DNA of 64,000 nucleotides. Origin: Mesorhizobium sp. L2C084A000 (lineage in GTDB: Bacteria > Pseudomonadota > Alphaproteobacteria > Rhizobiales > Rhizobiaceae). Below are positions 55,011 through 63,440 of the stretch, in pieces. How positions within the stretch are numbered: position 1 is the stretch's first letter; the number at the start of each line of letters is the position of its first letter. Location of the stretch: contig NZ_AYWX01000002.1 in the NCBI RefSeq assembly GCF_000502875.1, positions 752,579 through 816,578 on the forward strand, written 5' to 3'. The position numbers were made by a program, and so were the translations under genes. Below the pieces are notes generated by a model. It saw only the letters and a program-made list of their open reading frames with translations, was not told the DNA's origin and did not search any database.

Positions 55011-55988
55011 ATGACGGATCTTTTCACCGAAAACTCCCTTTTTCACGAAATCGAGGGCAATCCGCGGCCGGAAAACGCCACCGGCGGCTTCTTCACCACG
55101 CGTGACCGCAAGAATATCCGCTACGGCCTGTTCGGCGCAGTCGCTCGCCCGATGAAGGGCACCGTGGTCCTGCTCACCGGCCGCAACGAGTGCATCGAGA
55201 AATATTTCGAAACCATCCGCAACCTTGCCGATCGCGGCTTTGGCGTCGCCACCCTCGATTGGCGCGGCCAGGGCGATTCCGACCGGCTGATCCGCGATCA
55301 CCAGCGCGGCTACGTCAGCAGCTTCCGCGACTACACCGCCGACCTCGAACAGTTCTTCGAGGAGATCGTGCTGCCCGATTGCCGCGGACCGTACTACATC
55401 CTCGCCCATTCGGCAGGTGCCTTGATCACCCTGCTTGCCGCCCCGTCGATGGTGAACCGCATCCGGCGCATGGTGCTGATCGCGCCCTTCCTGACGCTGC
55501 CCGACCTGCCGGTCTCGATCTCGACGGTTCGCCGCGTCTGCTCGTTGTTCTGCGTTCTCGGCCTCGGCCGGCTCTATGCCGCCTGGGGTCCGCGGCCGAA
55601 GGTGACGGCCCCTTTCGAGACCAACAAGCTGACGTCTGACCCGGTACGCTATCGACGCAACACGCGGCTCTATGAAGAACATCCGCAACTGGCGCTTGGG
55701 GGTCCGACGATCCGCTGGCTGCGGGCAGCCGCGAAAGCCTCCGAAGCTGTCAGCGACCCCGACTTCATGGCAGGGATTCAGGTCCCCCTGCTGATAATCG
55801 CCGCCGGCGCCGACCAGGTCGTCTCGACCAGGGCCGTGGAAACCTACGCCAGGCGTCTGCGGCTCGGTTCGCTGCTGATGATCGATGGCTCCCGCCACGA
55901 AATCCTGCAGGAAGCCGACATTTATCGCGAGCAATTGCTCGCCGCTTTCGACGCCTTCATTCCCGGGAGCGACGACCCCACAGCCTGA
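55011..55988 (+). CDS. Alpha/beta hydrolase, lysophospholipase-like
   Basis: Hydrolase of 325 aa. It has the oxyanion strand VLLTGRNECIEKYFE, LDWRGQGDSDR and the nucleophile elbow AHSAGALI (Gly-His-Ser form read as A-H-S-A-G, Ser near 145), with Asp in AAGADQVVS and His in GSRHEIL near the C-terminus. These features match PldB/monoglyceride-lipase-type enzymes. ATG 55011 opens with TDLFTENSLFHEIEGNP. Membrane lipid turnover is a family-based inference. Confidence 0.82.
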   Translation: MTDLFTENSLFHEIEGNPRPENATGGFFTTRDRKNIRYGLFGAVARPMKGTVVLLTGRNECIEKYFETIRNLADRGFGVATLDWRGQGDSDRLIRDHQRGYVSSFRDYTADLEQFFEEIVLPDCRGPYYILAHSAGALITLLAAPSMVNRIRRMVLIAPFLTLPDLPVSISTVRRVCSLFCVLGLGRLYAAWGPRPKVTAPFETNKLTSDPVRYRRNTRLYEEHPQLALGGPTIRWLRAAAKASEAVSDPDFMAGIQVPLLIIAAGADQVVSTRAVETYARRLRLGSLLMIDGSRHEILQEADIYREQLLAAFDAFIPGSDDPTA

Positions 55989-56085
55989 CAGGCGCCGGTC
56001 GCTGGCCCGCTCCCCAAGGGGTGCGCCGGCAGTAAAACGACTGCTTCAAGCGGTCGGCATCACCTGAATGGCAGCGGACGCTCGT

Positions 56086-56859
56086 TTAGCCGCGCAAGGC
56101 GGCCATGGCGGCGGCATGAAGCTCCGGCGTCGCCGCGGCGAGCACATCGCCGCCCTGTTCCGCCGGCCCGCCATCGAATGTGGTGACGACGCCGCCTGCC
56201 TTTTCGATAATCGGGATCAGCGCCACGATGTCGTAGGGCTTCAATCCGGGATCGGCGACGATGTCGACGCTTCCTGAGGCGATCATGGCGAAGGCATAGC
56301 AATCGGCGCCATAGCGGGCGAGCTGGATCTGTCTTTCGAATGCATCGTAACGGTTGCGCGCCTCGCCCTTGAACAGGGCCGGCGTGGTGGTGAACAGCGT
56401 CGCTTGGTCCAACTTCGTCGTCTTGCGGGTCGTCAGTTTTCGCGGCCCGCCTGGCCCCTCATAATGGGAGCCCGAGCCGTTGGCGTAGAAAAGCTCGCCG
56501 GTGAAGGGTTGCGCCATCATGCCGGCAACGGCGTCGCCGTCGATCGTCAGCCCGACCAGTGTGCCCCACACCGGCAGGCCGGAAATGAACGCGCGCGTGC
56601 CGTCGATCGGGTCGATCACCCAGACATGCCGGCTCGAAATGTTCTCGCTGCCATGCTCTTCACCAAGAATGCCATGGTCGGGATACTCAGCAGAGATCAG
56701 CGCCCGGATGGCGCGCTCGGCCTCGCGATCGGCCTCGGTGACCGGATCGAAACTGCCCTGTTCCTTGTTGGCGACCGCACCTTGGCTGCGAAAGCGCGGC
56801 AAGGTCTCCGCCGCTGCCACCTGCGCGATGCGGCGCATGAAACCGACACTGATGTCCAA
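56086..56859 (-). CDS. hisN: Inositol-monophosphatase-family histidinol phosphatase
   Basis: Mg-dependent phosphatase of 257 aa: GILGEEHG and DPIDGTRAFISGLPVWGTLVG are the metal-site motifs, and YGADCYAFAMIASGSVDIVAD the second part. Rhizobial members of this subgroup serve as HisN in histidine synthesis; SuhB-type inositol phosphatases are the alternative. TTG 56859 is the likely start because GGGAG is 6 bases upstream and the reading then is (M)DISVGF. A small RNA gene is encoded on the opposite strand about 200 bases upstream. Confidence 0.8.
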   Translation of the reverse strand: MDISVGFMRRIAQVAAAETLPRFRSQGAVANKEQGSFDPVTEADREAERAIRALISAEYPDHGILGEEHGSENISSRHVWVIDPIDGTRAFISGLPVWGTLVGLTIDGDAVAGMMAQPFTGELFYANGSGSHYEGPGGPRKLTTRKTTKLDQATLFTTTPALFKGEARNRYDAFERQIQLARYGADCYAFAMIASGSVDIVADPGLKPYDIVALIPIIEKAGGVVTTFDGGPAEQGGDVLAAATPELHAAAMAALRG

Positions 56860-57031
56860 CTGATTCTCCCGCACTGCAGCATGTCCGAGCCGTGCTCTGC
56901 CGCCAATTTCGTACCAAAACAAGAGTGTTCGACGACTTTTCCGCGACGGCATCTGTTGCCCGGATGTCACACAAGCGTCGTCGAAACGCAATTTCCACAT
57001 CAGAGTGAATTAAAAAAGCCTCAAGGTCGCT

Positions 57032-57059
57032 TGACATTTGTGCAGCGCACAATACCCTT
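57032..57059 (+). promoter_or_regulatory. Promoter of the small RNA gene
   Basis: TTGACA (57032-57037), or CTTGAC from 57031, with a 16-17 base spacer and TACCCT (57054-57059). It fits the rhizobial CTTGAC-N17-CTATAT form and puts the start near 57066. Confidence 0.7.
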
Positions 57060-57065
57060 GATCTC

Positions 57066-57149
57066 GGACAGGGTTTCCTGTCCATGCCCTCCTTGGGCGT
57101 TTCCTCCCTAGACTTCGACCGTATCGTGCAAACGATGCGGTCTTTTTTT
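57066..57149 (+). ncRNA. Candidate suhB/MmgR (alpha-r8) trans-acting small RNA
   Basis: About 84 bases with the layout of a free-standing small RNA: own promoter, 5' stem GGACAGG-GTTT-CCTGTCC (57066-57083), a single-stranded middle holding two CCTCC/CCTCCC stretches that could pair with Shine-Dalgarno sequences, and a terminator stem ACCGTATCGT / ACGATGCGGT (57118-57141) with seven T. No reading frame. The CCTCCC-rich middle and neighbouring inositol-phosphatase-type gene fit the alphaproteobacterial suhB motif (Rfam RF00519), later shown in Sinorhizobium to be an sRNA. No covariance search was done. Confidence 0.75.
57118..57149 (+). terminator. Terminator of the small RNA
   Basis: 10-bp stem with one G.U pair, loop GCAA, then CTTTTTTT. 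No protein gene lies on the plus strand before it, which is why it points to an RNA gene. Confidence 0.85.
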
Positions 57150-57186
57150 ACGCCGCGATTTCACTCTGCGGCCAACGGCCGGTCGC

Positions 57187-58128
57187 TCACTCGGCGGCTA
57201 GCGGCAGGTCGATGAAATGATGGTCGGGCATCGACATCAGGTCGGCTGAGAACCGCGTCAGGTCGTCGGCCAGCGCATCGAAGCCGCCGGCCTTCTCGAA
57301 TGTCCGCTCGTTCATGTAGAGCCCGCGATTGACTTCGATCTGCAGCGCATGCAGATGGCGCGCCGGGCGGCCGTAATGCTCGGTGATGAAGCCGCCGGCA
57401 TAGGGCTTGTTGTGGGCAACCGAATAGCCCATGGCGCTGAGCAGGCCGATCGCGGTCTCGGTCAGGGCGGCGGTTGCCGAGATGCCGAAGCGGTCGCCGA
57501 TGATGAAGTCGGGCCGCAGGCCGCTGTCGCCGACACGGATGCTCGCCGGCATCGAATGACAGTCGATCAGCACGGCAAAACCGAACCGCGCATGGGTCCT
57601 GGTCAAAAGCCGCTTCAGTGTCTCGTGATAGGGCTTGTAGACGGCCTCGATGCGGGCAACGGCTTCGGCCAGAGGCAGGCGACCGGAATAGATGTCGAGC
57701 CCCTCGCCCACCAGCTTCGGCACCGTGCCAAGCCCGCCGGCCACCCGCGCCGAGCGGATGTTGCAGAAAGACGGCACTGGCTCGGCGAACATGCGCGGAT
57801 CGAGTTCCCACGGCTCGCGATTGACGTCGAGATAGGCGCGCGGAAAATTCGCTGCCAGCAACGGCGCGCCTAGCGCCACGGCGCCGCCGAACAGCTCATC
57901 GACGTAACAGTCTTCCGACCGGCGGATGGCATTGCGGTCCAGCCTTGCCATGGCCAGGAAGCGTTCGGGATAGTAGCGGCCGCTATGCGGCGAGTTGAAG
58001 AGGAAGGGGACGCGCTGCTCGGCGCCCGACCGGATTTCGAAGGGTGGAAAGACCGAAAAATCCTCGGCTGCCGTCTTCAATTTGAGCGAACCCGAAAACA
58101 CCAGTGCATCATGATGTGAAAGTGTCAC
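57187..58128 (-). CDS. N-formylglutamate amidohydrolase family protein
   Basis: Zinc hydrolase of 313 aa that releases formate and glutamate from N-formylglutamate (histidine breakdown or related). Family motifs: FNSPHSGRYYP, RSEDCYVDELF, LIDCHSMPAS, and HALQIEVNRGLYMNE near the C-terminus. GTG 58128 is the probable start. No other hut genes are near. Confidence 0.85.
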   Translation of the reverse strand: MTLSHHDALVFSGSLKLKTAAEDFSVFPPFEIRSGAEQRVPFLFNSPHSGRYYPERFLAMARLDRNAIRRSEDCYVDELFGGAVALGAPLLAANFPRAYLDVNREPWELDPRMFAEPVPSFCNIRSARVAGGLGTVPKLVGEGLDIYSGRLPLAEAVARIEAVYKPYHETLKRLLTRTHARFGFAVLIDCHSMPASIRVGDSGLRPDFIIGDRFGISATAALTETAIGLLSAMGYSVAHNKPYAGGFITEHYGRPARHLHALQIEVNRGLYMNERTFEKAGGFDALADDLTRFSADLMSMPDHHFIDLPLAAE

Positions 58129-58236
58129 CTTGCAGGCCGCGTGTCCAGCATTTCAGCGGCAGCACGCGCCCTGGCAAATATGGATCATCGCCGTCCGCGT
58201 TCACTTGATGTTTACCCTCACCTCCTCATATACAGG

Positions 58237-58244
58237 ATGGTTAA
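58237..58244 (-). promoter_or_regulatory. CtrA-like half site upstream of cpdR
   Basis: TTAACCAT read on the minus strand, 49 bases before the cpdR start. CpdR belongs to the circuit that controls CtrA, so a CtrA site here is biologically plausible. Confidence 0.4.
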
Positions 58245-58292
58245 CGGGCTTGCCCAACGGCAATCTCGGGCGGGTGATTCGGACGGGATATC

Positions 58293-58655
58293 ATGGCACG
58301 CATTCTTCTGGCGGAAGACGACGACGATATGCGTCGGTTCCTCGTCAAGGCGCTGGAGCGCGCCGGTTACCAGGTCAGCGATTTCGACAATGGCGCCAGC
58401 GCCTATGAGCGGCTGCGCGAGGAACCGTTCTCGCTGCTGTTGACCGACATCGTCATGCCGGAGATGGACGGCATCGAACTGGCGCGGCGCGCCACCGAGA
58501 TCGATCCTGATTTGAAAGTCATGTTCATCACCGGTTTCGCCGCCGTTGCGCTGAACCCGGATTCCAAGGCGCCGAAAGACGCCAAGGTGCTGTCGAAGCC
58601 CTTCCACCTGCGTGACCTCGTCAACGAGGTCGAGAAGATGCTGCAGGCGGCCTGA
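58293..58655 (+). CDS. cpdR: CpdR-type single-domain response regulator
   Basis: A receiver domain alone (120 aa): acidic pocket AEDDDDM (8-13), phospho-acceptor Asp52 in LLLTDIVMPEMDG, the Thr/Ser switch in MFITGFA and the conserved Lys in LSKPFH. It matches CpdR, which in its unphosphorylated state targets ClpXP to CtrA and PdhS-like proteins during the cell cycle. In rhizobia CpdR1 is needed for normal bacteroid development. Confidence 0.88.
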   Translation: MARILLAEDDDDMRRFLVKALERAGYQVSDFDNGASAYERLREEPFSLLLTDIVMPEMDGIELARRATEIDPDLKVMFITGFAAVALNPDSKAPKDAKVLSKPFHLRDLVNEVEKMLQAA

Positions 58656-58669
58656 GCCGTTTTCTAGGC

Positions 58670-58718
58670 AAGGCGCCGCGCCTCTTCGCCACTGCGGCGA
58701 GACGACGCCTTCTTTCCT
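58670..58718 (+). terminator. Likely terminator of cpdR
   Basis: AAGGCG (58670) pairs with CGCCTT (58711), enclosing CTTCGCC/GGCGAG; TTTCCTTTTT follows. Confidence 0.5.
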
Positions 58719-58729
58719 TTTTCCTGCTA

Positions 58730-58758
58730 TTGACGCGCTGGATCAAAAATGGTGTATG
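58730..58758 (+). promoter_or_regulatory. Promoter of tRNA-Val
   Basis: TTGACG (58730-58735), a 17-base spacer and TGTATG (58753-58758), placing the start about seven bases before the tRNA. Confidence 0.65.
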
Positions 58759-58771
58759 CGCGGCTTCGGAT

Positions 58772-58846
58772 GGGCGTGTAGCTCAGCGGGAGAGCACTGC
58801 ATTGACATTGCAGGGGTCACAGGTTCAATCCCTGTCACGCCCACCA
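58772..58846 (+). tRNA. tRNA-Val (anticodon GAC)
   Basis: 75 bases including an encoded CCA. Acceptor stem GGGCGTG/CACGCCC with A as discriminator, D-arm with AGCTCAGCGGGAGAGC, anticodon stem CTGCA/TGCAG around TTGACAT (anticodon GAC), and T-arm with GGTTCAATCC. No tail of prophage or integrase genes follows, so it is not used as an attachment site here. Confidence 0.97.
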
Positions 58847-59000
58847 TCCAACCAGACGATCAGACTTGAATCGGCATCCTGGCCCGCTCGCCCGAGCTGG
58901 ACAATTTTCGTTCGCCCAAGGGAAGCTGGACACTGGCGAGTTTTTCGAGCGCAACGCGCCCGTCCCGGCGTTTGACCGGAACGGGCCGCACTCGATCAGA

Positions 59001-59207
59001 TCATTGCGGCGCTGGATCAGGCGTATTTCCCGGCCTGTCGCCGCCGCCCTTGCCTTCGCGACAAGGCTCTCCGAGACCGCAGCATTTGCCGTTGTAGGTG
59101 ACGCCAGGCTTCAGCTTGTCGCATTCCCTGGGAGCGGTTGTCTTGCAGCCGGCCAGCACCGAAACGGCGATGGCGGCCAAAAGGACGTTTCTTGAAACAG
59201 TAAACAT
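59001..59207 (-). CDS. Small Cys-rich lipoprotein, unknown
   Basis: Protein of 68 aa with a lipoprotein signal (VLAGC, Cys21 lipidated) and a short mature part with further cysteines (PRECD, GKCCGLGEPC) and a Gly/Pro-rich end. GGAGAA precedes the ATG at 59207. It is a typical short rhizobial lipoprotein; no function recognised. Confidence 0.7.
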   Translation of the reverse strand: MFTVSRNVLLAAIAVSVLAGCKTTAPRECDKLKPGVTYNGKCCGLGEPCREGKGGGDRPGNTPDPAPQ

Positions 59208-59391
59208 CAGACGTTCTCCTTGATGGACCATGTTTGGACACATCGCTTGGTCGCGCCTCGAGAGAAATTGGTTCACAAGAAAATTGGTGACGCGAAAACC
59301 ACCCTGCGGTCGTTCGACAGCGGAAACACCTGGGCAGGCGCAGCAATCGCGTGGCGACGCGTCCTCTTCGACCGGTCAGCCTTTCCGCGCT

Positions 59392-60546
59392 TCAGATGCC
59401 CGCGACGGTGCAAAGGCTCTTCATTCTGGCTACCGCCAGATCGGGATCAGCGAGCAATCCCGCCTGGTCGGCAAGGCGGAACACGTCGGCATAGTGACGG
59501 ATGCCGCGCGCCGACTGCATACCGCCGACCATCGCAAAATGGTCCTGATGGCCATTCAGCCAGGCCATGAAGACGATGCCGGCCTTGTAGTACTCGGTCG
59601 GCGCTTCGAAGATTTTTCGCGATAGCGGCACGGTCGGCGCCATCAATGTGTCATAGCCGGCGCGGTCACCCTCCGCCAGTTTCGCCAGCGCTGCATTGGC
59701 GACCGGCGCAATCGCATCGAAAATACCGAGCAGTGCGTGCGAGTGTCTTTTCTCGTCGCCGGCGATCAGTTCGGGATAATTGAAATCGTCGCCAGTGAAC
59801 ATGACGACGCCGTCCGGCAGACGGTTTCTCAGCGCGACCTCCTTGCCGGCATCGAGCAGTGAGATTTTTATCCCCTCCACCTTGCCAACGTGGCGTTCGA
59901 TGATGGCAACAACTGTATCGAGAGCAGTCTCGAAATTCTCGCTGCCCCAATAGCCCCTGAGCGCCGGATCGAACATGTCGCCCAGCCAGTGCAGGATGAC
60001 CTTGCCGGATGCTTGGGACAGGATGCGGTCGTAGACGCCGACATAGTCGTCCGGCCCCTTGGCCACTGCCGCCAGTGCCCGGCTGGCCATCATGATCGCC
60101 TTGCCGCCCAAGCCTTCGATGAAAGCGAATTGCTGCTCATAGGCGGCGATCACATCGTCCAGCGTCCTGGCGGCGGCGGGCGCCAGATGGTCGGTGCCGG
60201 CACCCGAGGCGAGATCGGCGCCATCGACGGTACGCGCCTCGGCGATCGAACGGCGGATCAATTCCTGCGCGCTTGCCCAGTCGAAGCCCATGCCGCGCTG
60301 CGACGTGTCCATCGCTTCGGCGATGCGGAATCCCAGCCGCCACAGATGGTGACGGAACGCCATCGTCCTGTCCCAGTCGACCACCGGCCTGGACCACGGA
60401 TCGGTCATGGCGAGCGGATCGGCAACGACGTGCGCAGCGGCATAGGCAATACGCGAAAATCGCGCGCCGATGTCAGACTGCACCGGTTCGCCGACCAGCG
60501 TGTACCGGGTGCTGCCGCCACCCTCACCAGGCAAGGAAATGTCCAT
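59392..60546 (-). CDS. DUF993 family protein (dihydrodipicolinate-synthase-like aldolase)
   Basis: Protein of 384 aa in the DUF993 family, a TIM-barrel group distantly related to DapA/KDPG-type aldolases. Recognisable parts: HLWRLGFRIAEAMDTSQRG, DYVGVYDRILSQASGKVILHWLGDMFDP and VVMFTGDDFNYPELIAGD. It is likely a lyase on a sugar-derived acid, but the substrate is unknown. Divergent from a LacI gene; two LacI-type operators lie in the shared 237-base region, one 28 bases before its start. Confidence 0.78.
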   Translation of the reverse strand: MDISLPGEGGGSTRYTLVGEPVQSDIGARFSRIAYAAAHVVADPLAMTDPWSRPVVDWDRTMAFRHHLWRLGFRIAEAMDTSQRGMGFDWASAQELIRRSIAEARTVDGADLASGAGTDHLAPAAARTLDDVIAAYEQQFAFIEGLGGKAIMMASRALAAVAKGPDDYVGVYDRILSQASGKVILHWLGDMFDPALRGYWGSENFETALDTVVAIIERHVGKVEGIKISLLDAGKEVALRNRLPDGVVMFTGDDFNYPELIAGDEKRHSHALLGIFDAIAPVANAALAKLAEGDRAGYDTLMAPTVPLSRKIFEAPTEYYKAGIVFMAWLNGHQDHFAMVGGMQSARGIRHYADVFRLADQAGLLADPDLAVARMKSLCTVAGI

Positions 60547-60573
60547 CGATCTCTCCCTTCGCAACGCTACTAA

Positions 60574-60587
60574 ATGGAACGTTCCAA
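60574..60587. promoter_or_regulatory. LacI-family operator near the DUF993 gene
   Basis: TGGAACGTTCCA core (60575-60586), a perfect 12-bp palindrome with central CG. Confidence 0.8.
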
Positions 60588-60734
60588 TAAATCAAGAACC
60601 TTTAAGATTCGGGCTCCACGGTAGGAAGAATGCTGCATTGCAACACTAATCCTTGTGGAGCAAGCCATTTGAGTACGCACAATCGGCGTTCGAGGCGCGG
60701 GAAAATCCCGATTGACTTACGAGCGGAGCGGAGA

Positions 60735-60748
60735 TTAGAACGTTCCAA
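60735..60748. promoter_or_regulatory. LacI-family operator near the lacI gene
   Basis: TTAGAACGTTCCAA, same core GAACGTTC as the 60574 site, one mismatched pair. The two centres are 161 bp apart, with the second site 36 bases before the LacI start. Confidence 0.75.
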
Positions 60749-60783
60749 TAGTTTGGGCCTGCAATCGAGGAGGATGCATCTGG

Positions 60784-61842
60784 ATGGCCAACCGGGCCAA
60801 GGCGACGATATTCGACATCGCCCGCGAAGCAGGCGTGTCCAAATCGACGGTATCGCTCGTGCTCCAGGGCAGCGGACTGATCCGGCCCGAAACAGCGAGC
60901 AAGGTGCGCAAGGCGATCGAGGATGTCGGTTACGTCTACAACCGCGGCGCCGCCAATCTGCGCAAGGCGCACTCCAACGTCATCGGCATGGTCATCAACG
61001 ATCTGACCAATCCTTTCTTCGCCGAACTGGCGGTCGGCATGGAACGCGTCTTTCAGTCGGCCGGCATCGTGCCGTTCATCGCCAACACGGCGGAAAATCC
61101 GGTGCGCCAGGAAGAAGTGCTGAAGTCGCTGATGGAGCAAGGCGTCGCCGGTCTCATCGTCTCGCCGGCTCGCGGCACGACGCCGGGCGCCTTCAGGCGG
61201 ATCGAGACGGCGGGTCTGCCGGTTGTCTTCGCCATGCGCCGGCTTCCCGAGAGCCGCATCCCGGTGATCGCGCCCGACAATCATCGCGGCGCCTATCTCG
61301 CCACCGCGCATCTGATCGGCAAGGGACATCGCCGGCTGGTCTTCTTCGGCGGCTCGTCCGACCTGGTGGTCTATCACGAGCGGCTTGGCGGATTTCGCGA
61401 AGCCTGCGAGACGCAGGGCATCGCCGCCCGCGACGCACTTGTCGTCGAGGGCGAGACCAGCCGCAGAGGTGGTATAGCGTGCCTGGAAACCGCTCTCGCT
61501 ATGGCTGAGCCGCCGACCGCGGCGCTCTGCTTCAACGACGCTGTCGCCTTTGGCGCCATGCTGGCGCTGCGCAAGCGTAGGCTTGAGCCGGGAACTGATT
61601 TCGCCATCGTCGGTTTCGACGACGTGGCCGAGGCCGAGCATTACATGCCGGCGCTGACCAGCGTCGCGGTGGACTCGGCCGGCCTCGGCGAACGCGCCGC
61701 CCATGTCATGCTGAAAATGATCCAGTCGCGCACCACACGCGCCGAGGACCATATCGGCGCGGTCAATCTGGTCGTCAGGGAAAGCTGTGGCCCGGATCGC
61801 CGCACCCGAAACAGGACGGCCGGTTCGGGGAGCATGAATTGA
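60784..61842 (+). CDS. LacI-family transcriptional regulator (of the DUF993/CoA-transferase locus)
   Basis: Regulator of 352 aa: helix-turn-helix ATIFDIAREAGVSKSTVSL at the start, hinge with RKAIEDVGYVYNRGAANLR, then the effector-binding domain with FFGGSSDLVVYHERLGGF and FNDAVAFGAM. Its stop overlaps the TTG start of the CoA-transferase gene, so it sits first in that operon and should control both it and the divergent DUF993 gene. The effector is unknown. Confidence 0.9.
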   Translation: MANRAKATIFDIAREAGVSKSTVSLVLQGSGLIRPETASKVRKAIEDVGYVYNRGAANLRKAHSNVIGMVINDLTNPFFAELAVGMERVFQSAGIVPFIANTAENPVRQEEVLKSLMEQGVAGLIVSPARGTTPGAFRRIETAGLPVVFAMRRLPESRIPVIAPDNHRGAYLATAHLIGKGHRRLVFFGGSSDLVVYHERLGGFREACETQGIAARDALVVEGETSRRGGIACLETALAMAEPPTAALCFNDAVAFGAMLALRKRRLEPGTDFAIVGFDDVAEAEHYMPALTSVAVDSAGLGERAAHVMLKMIQSRTTRAEDHIGAVNLVVRESCGPDRRTRNRTAGSGSMN

Positions 61843-63440
61843 GCAAGGTCGTTTCGGCAGCGCAGGCGGCGGGCCTGATCAAGGACGGCATGGTCGTATC
61901 CGTGTCGTCGTCGAGCGGTCTCGGCTGTCCGGACGCGGTGCTTGCCGCGATCGGCGAACGCTTCGATGGGGAAGGCCACCCAAAAAATATCACCACACTT
62001 CACCCGATCGCCGCCGGCGACATGTACGGCATCAAAGGCATCGACCATCTGGCCAAGCCCGGCCTGCTGAAGCGTACTTTGTGCGGCTCCTACCCGTCCG
62101 GCCCCTCCTCTTCCGAACCGCCGCAGATCTGGAAGATGATCGGCGACAATTCGGTCGCCGCCTACAACGTGCCGTCCGGCATCCTGTTCGACATGCACCG
62201 CGAAGCGGCCGCCAAGCGGCCGGGCGTGCTGACCAAGGTCGGTCTCGACACCTTCGCCGACCCGCGCCACCAGGGCTGCGCCATGAACGCCGCCGCCAGC
62301 GAGCCGATCGTTTCGGTGCAGCAGTTCGACGGCGAGGAATGGCTCTATTTCCGCTCCATCGTGCCGCAGGTCTCGATCATCCGCGCCACGTCAGCCGACG
62401 AGCGCGGCAACCTCACCTACGAGCATGAGGGCGCCTATCTCGGCGGCCTCGAACAGGCGCTCGCCGCTCGCAACAATGGCGGCATCGTCATCGCGCAGGT
62501 CAAGCGTGTCGTTGAAAACGGTACGCTGAAACCGCATGACGTGCGCGTGCCGGGCGTCCTGGTCGACCATATCGTCGTCGCGCCCGACCAGTTGCAGACG
62601 ACGCTGACACCCTATGACCCGGCCATCTCCGGAGAAATCTTCCGGCCGCTGTCGAGCTTCCGCACGCCGGAGATGAACGTCCAGAAAGTGATCGCGCGCC
62701 GCGTCGCCATGGAGTTGCGCGACGGCATGGCCGTCAACATCGGCTTCGGCATTTCCGCCAATGTCCCTCGCATCCTTCTCGAGGAAGGACAGCACGGCAA
62801 GATTACCTGGGTGATCGAACAGGGCGCGGTCGGCGGCGTGCCGCTGCTCGACTTCAAATTCGGCTGTTCGTCGAACGCCGACGCCTTCATGCCCTCGCCG
62901 CACCAGTTCGTCTATTTCCAGGCCGGCGGCTTCGACGCTTCGCTGCTGTCCTTCCTGCAGATCGATCGCCATGGCTCGGTCAATGTCTCGAAGCTTTCGG
63001 CGCGCCCGCATGTCACCGCCGGCGCCGGCGGCTTTGTCGACATCACCGCACGGGCGAGGAAGATCGTCTTCTCCGGCTTCTTCAACGCCGGCGCCAAGCT
63101 GTCTCTGGCCGATGGCGGTATCCGCATCGAGCAGGAGGGCAAGGTCAAGAAGGTGGTCAACGAGGTCGAGCACATCTCGTTTTCGGGGAAGCGCGCGGTC
63201 GCGCAGGGGCAGGACATCACCTATGTCACCGAGCGCTGCGTGATGAGGCTCACGCCGGAGGGCCTGGTCGTCACAGAACTCGCACCCGGCATCGATCTAC
63301 AGCGCGATGTGCTGGCGCAGTCGGAAATGCCGTTGGGCGTTGCCAAGGACCTCAAGACGACACCGGCAGCCCTCTATCAGGAGCAACCGATAGGCCTGTC
63401 ACTGAATGGCGGCGCCTCGCTCGGAGGCGCGCATGGCTGA
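61839..63440 (+). CDS. YdiF-type acetate/acyl-CoA transferase
   Basis: Family I CoA-transferase of 533 aa with the alpha and beta halves fused, as in E. coli YdiF. First half: AGLIKDGMVVSVSSSSGLGCPD and the GSYPSGPSSSEPP loop. The catalytic Glu, which forms the CoA thioester, is in WVIEQGAVGGVP in the second half. TTG 61839 is the start, with GGGGAG 6 bases upstream, overlapping the LacI stop as TTGA. It activates a carboxylic acid with CoA from acetyl-CoA or another donor. Confidence 0.88.
   Translation: MSKVVSAAQAAGLIKDGMVVSVSSSSGLGCPDAVLAAIGERFDGEGHPKNITTLHPIAAGDMYGIKGIDHLAKPGLLKRTLCGSYPSGPSSSEPPQIWKMIGDNSVAAYNVPSGILFDMHREAAAKRPGVLTKVGLDTFADPRHQGCAMNAAASEPIVSVQQFDGEEWLYFRSIVPQVSIIRATSADERGNLTYEHEGAYLGGLEQALAARNNGGIVIAQVKRVVENGTLKPHDVRVPGVLVDHIVVAPDQLQTTLTPYDPAISGEIFRPLSSFRTPEMNVQKVIARRVAMELRDGMAVNIGFGISANVPRILLEEGQHGKITWVIEQGAVGGVPLLDFKFGCSSNADAFMPSPHQFVYFQAGGFDASLLSFLQIDRHGSVNVSKLSARPHVTAGAGGFVDITARARKIVFSGFFNAGAKLSLADGGIRIEQEGKVKKVVNEVEHISFSGKRAVAQGQDITYVTERCVMRLTPEGLVVTELAPGIDLQRDVLAQSEMPLGVAKDLKTTPAALYQEQPIGLSLNGGASLGGAHG

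Noticed and set aside
54765..55934. 389-codon minus-strand frame over the alpha/beta hydrolase
   Set aside because: The plus-strand frame holds the complete hydrolase motifs; the antisense frame holds none.
58772..58846. tRNA-Val as an integration site for a genomic island
   Set aside because: No integrase, no duplicated tRNA 3' end, and ordinary chromosomal genes continue on both sides.
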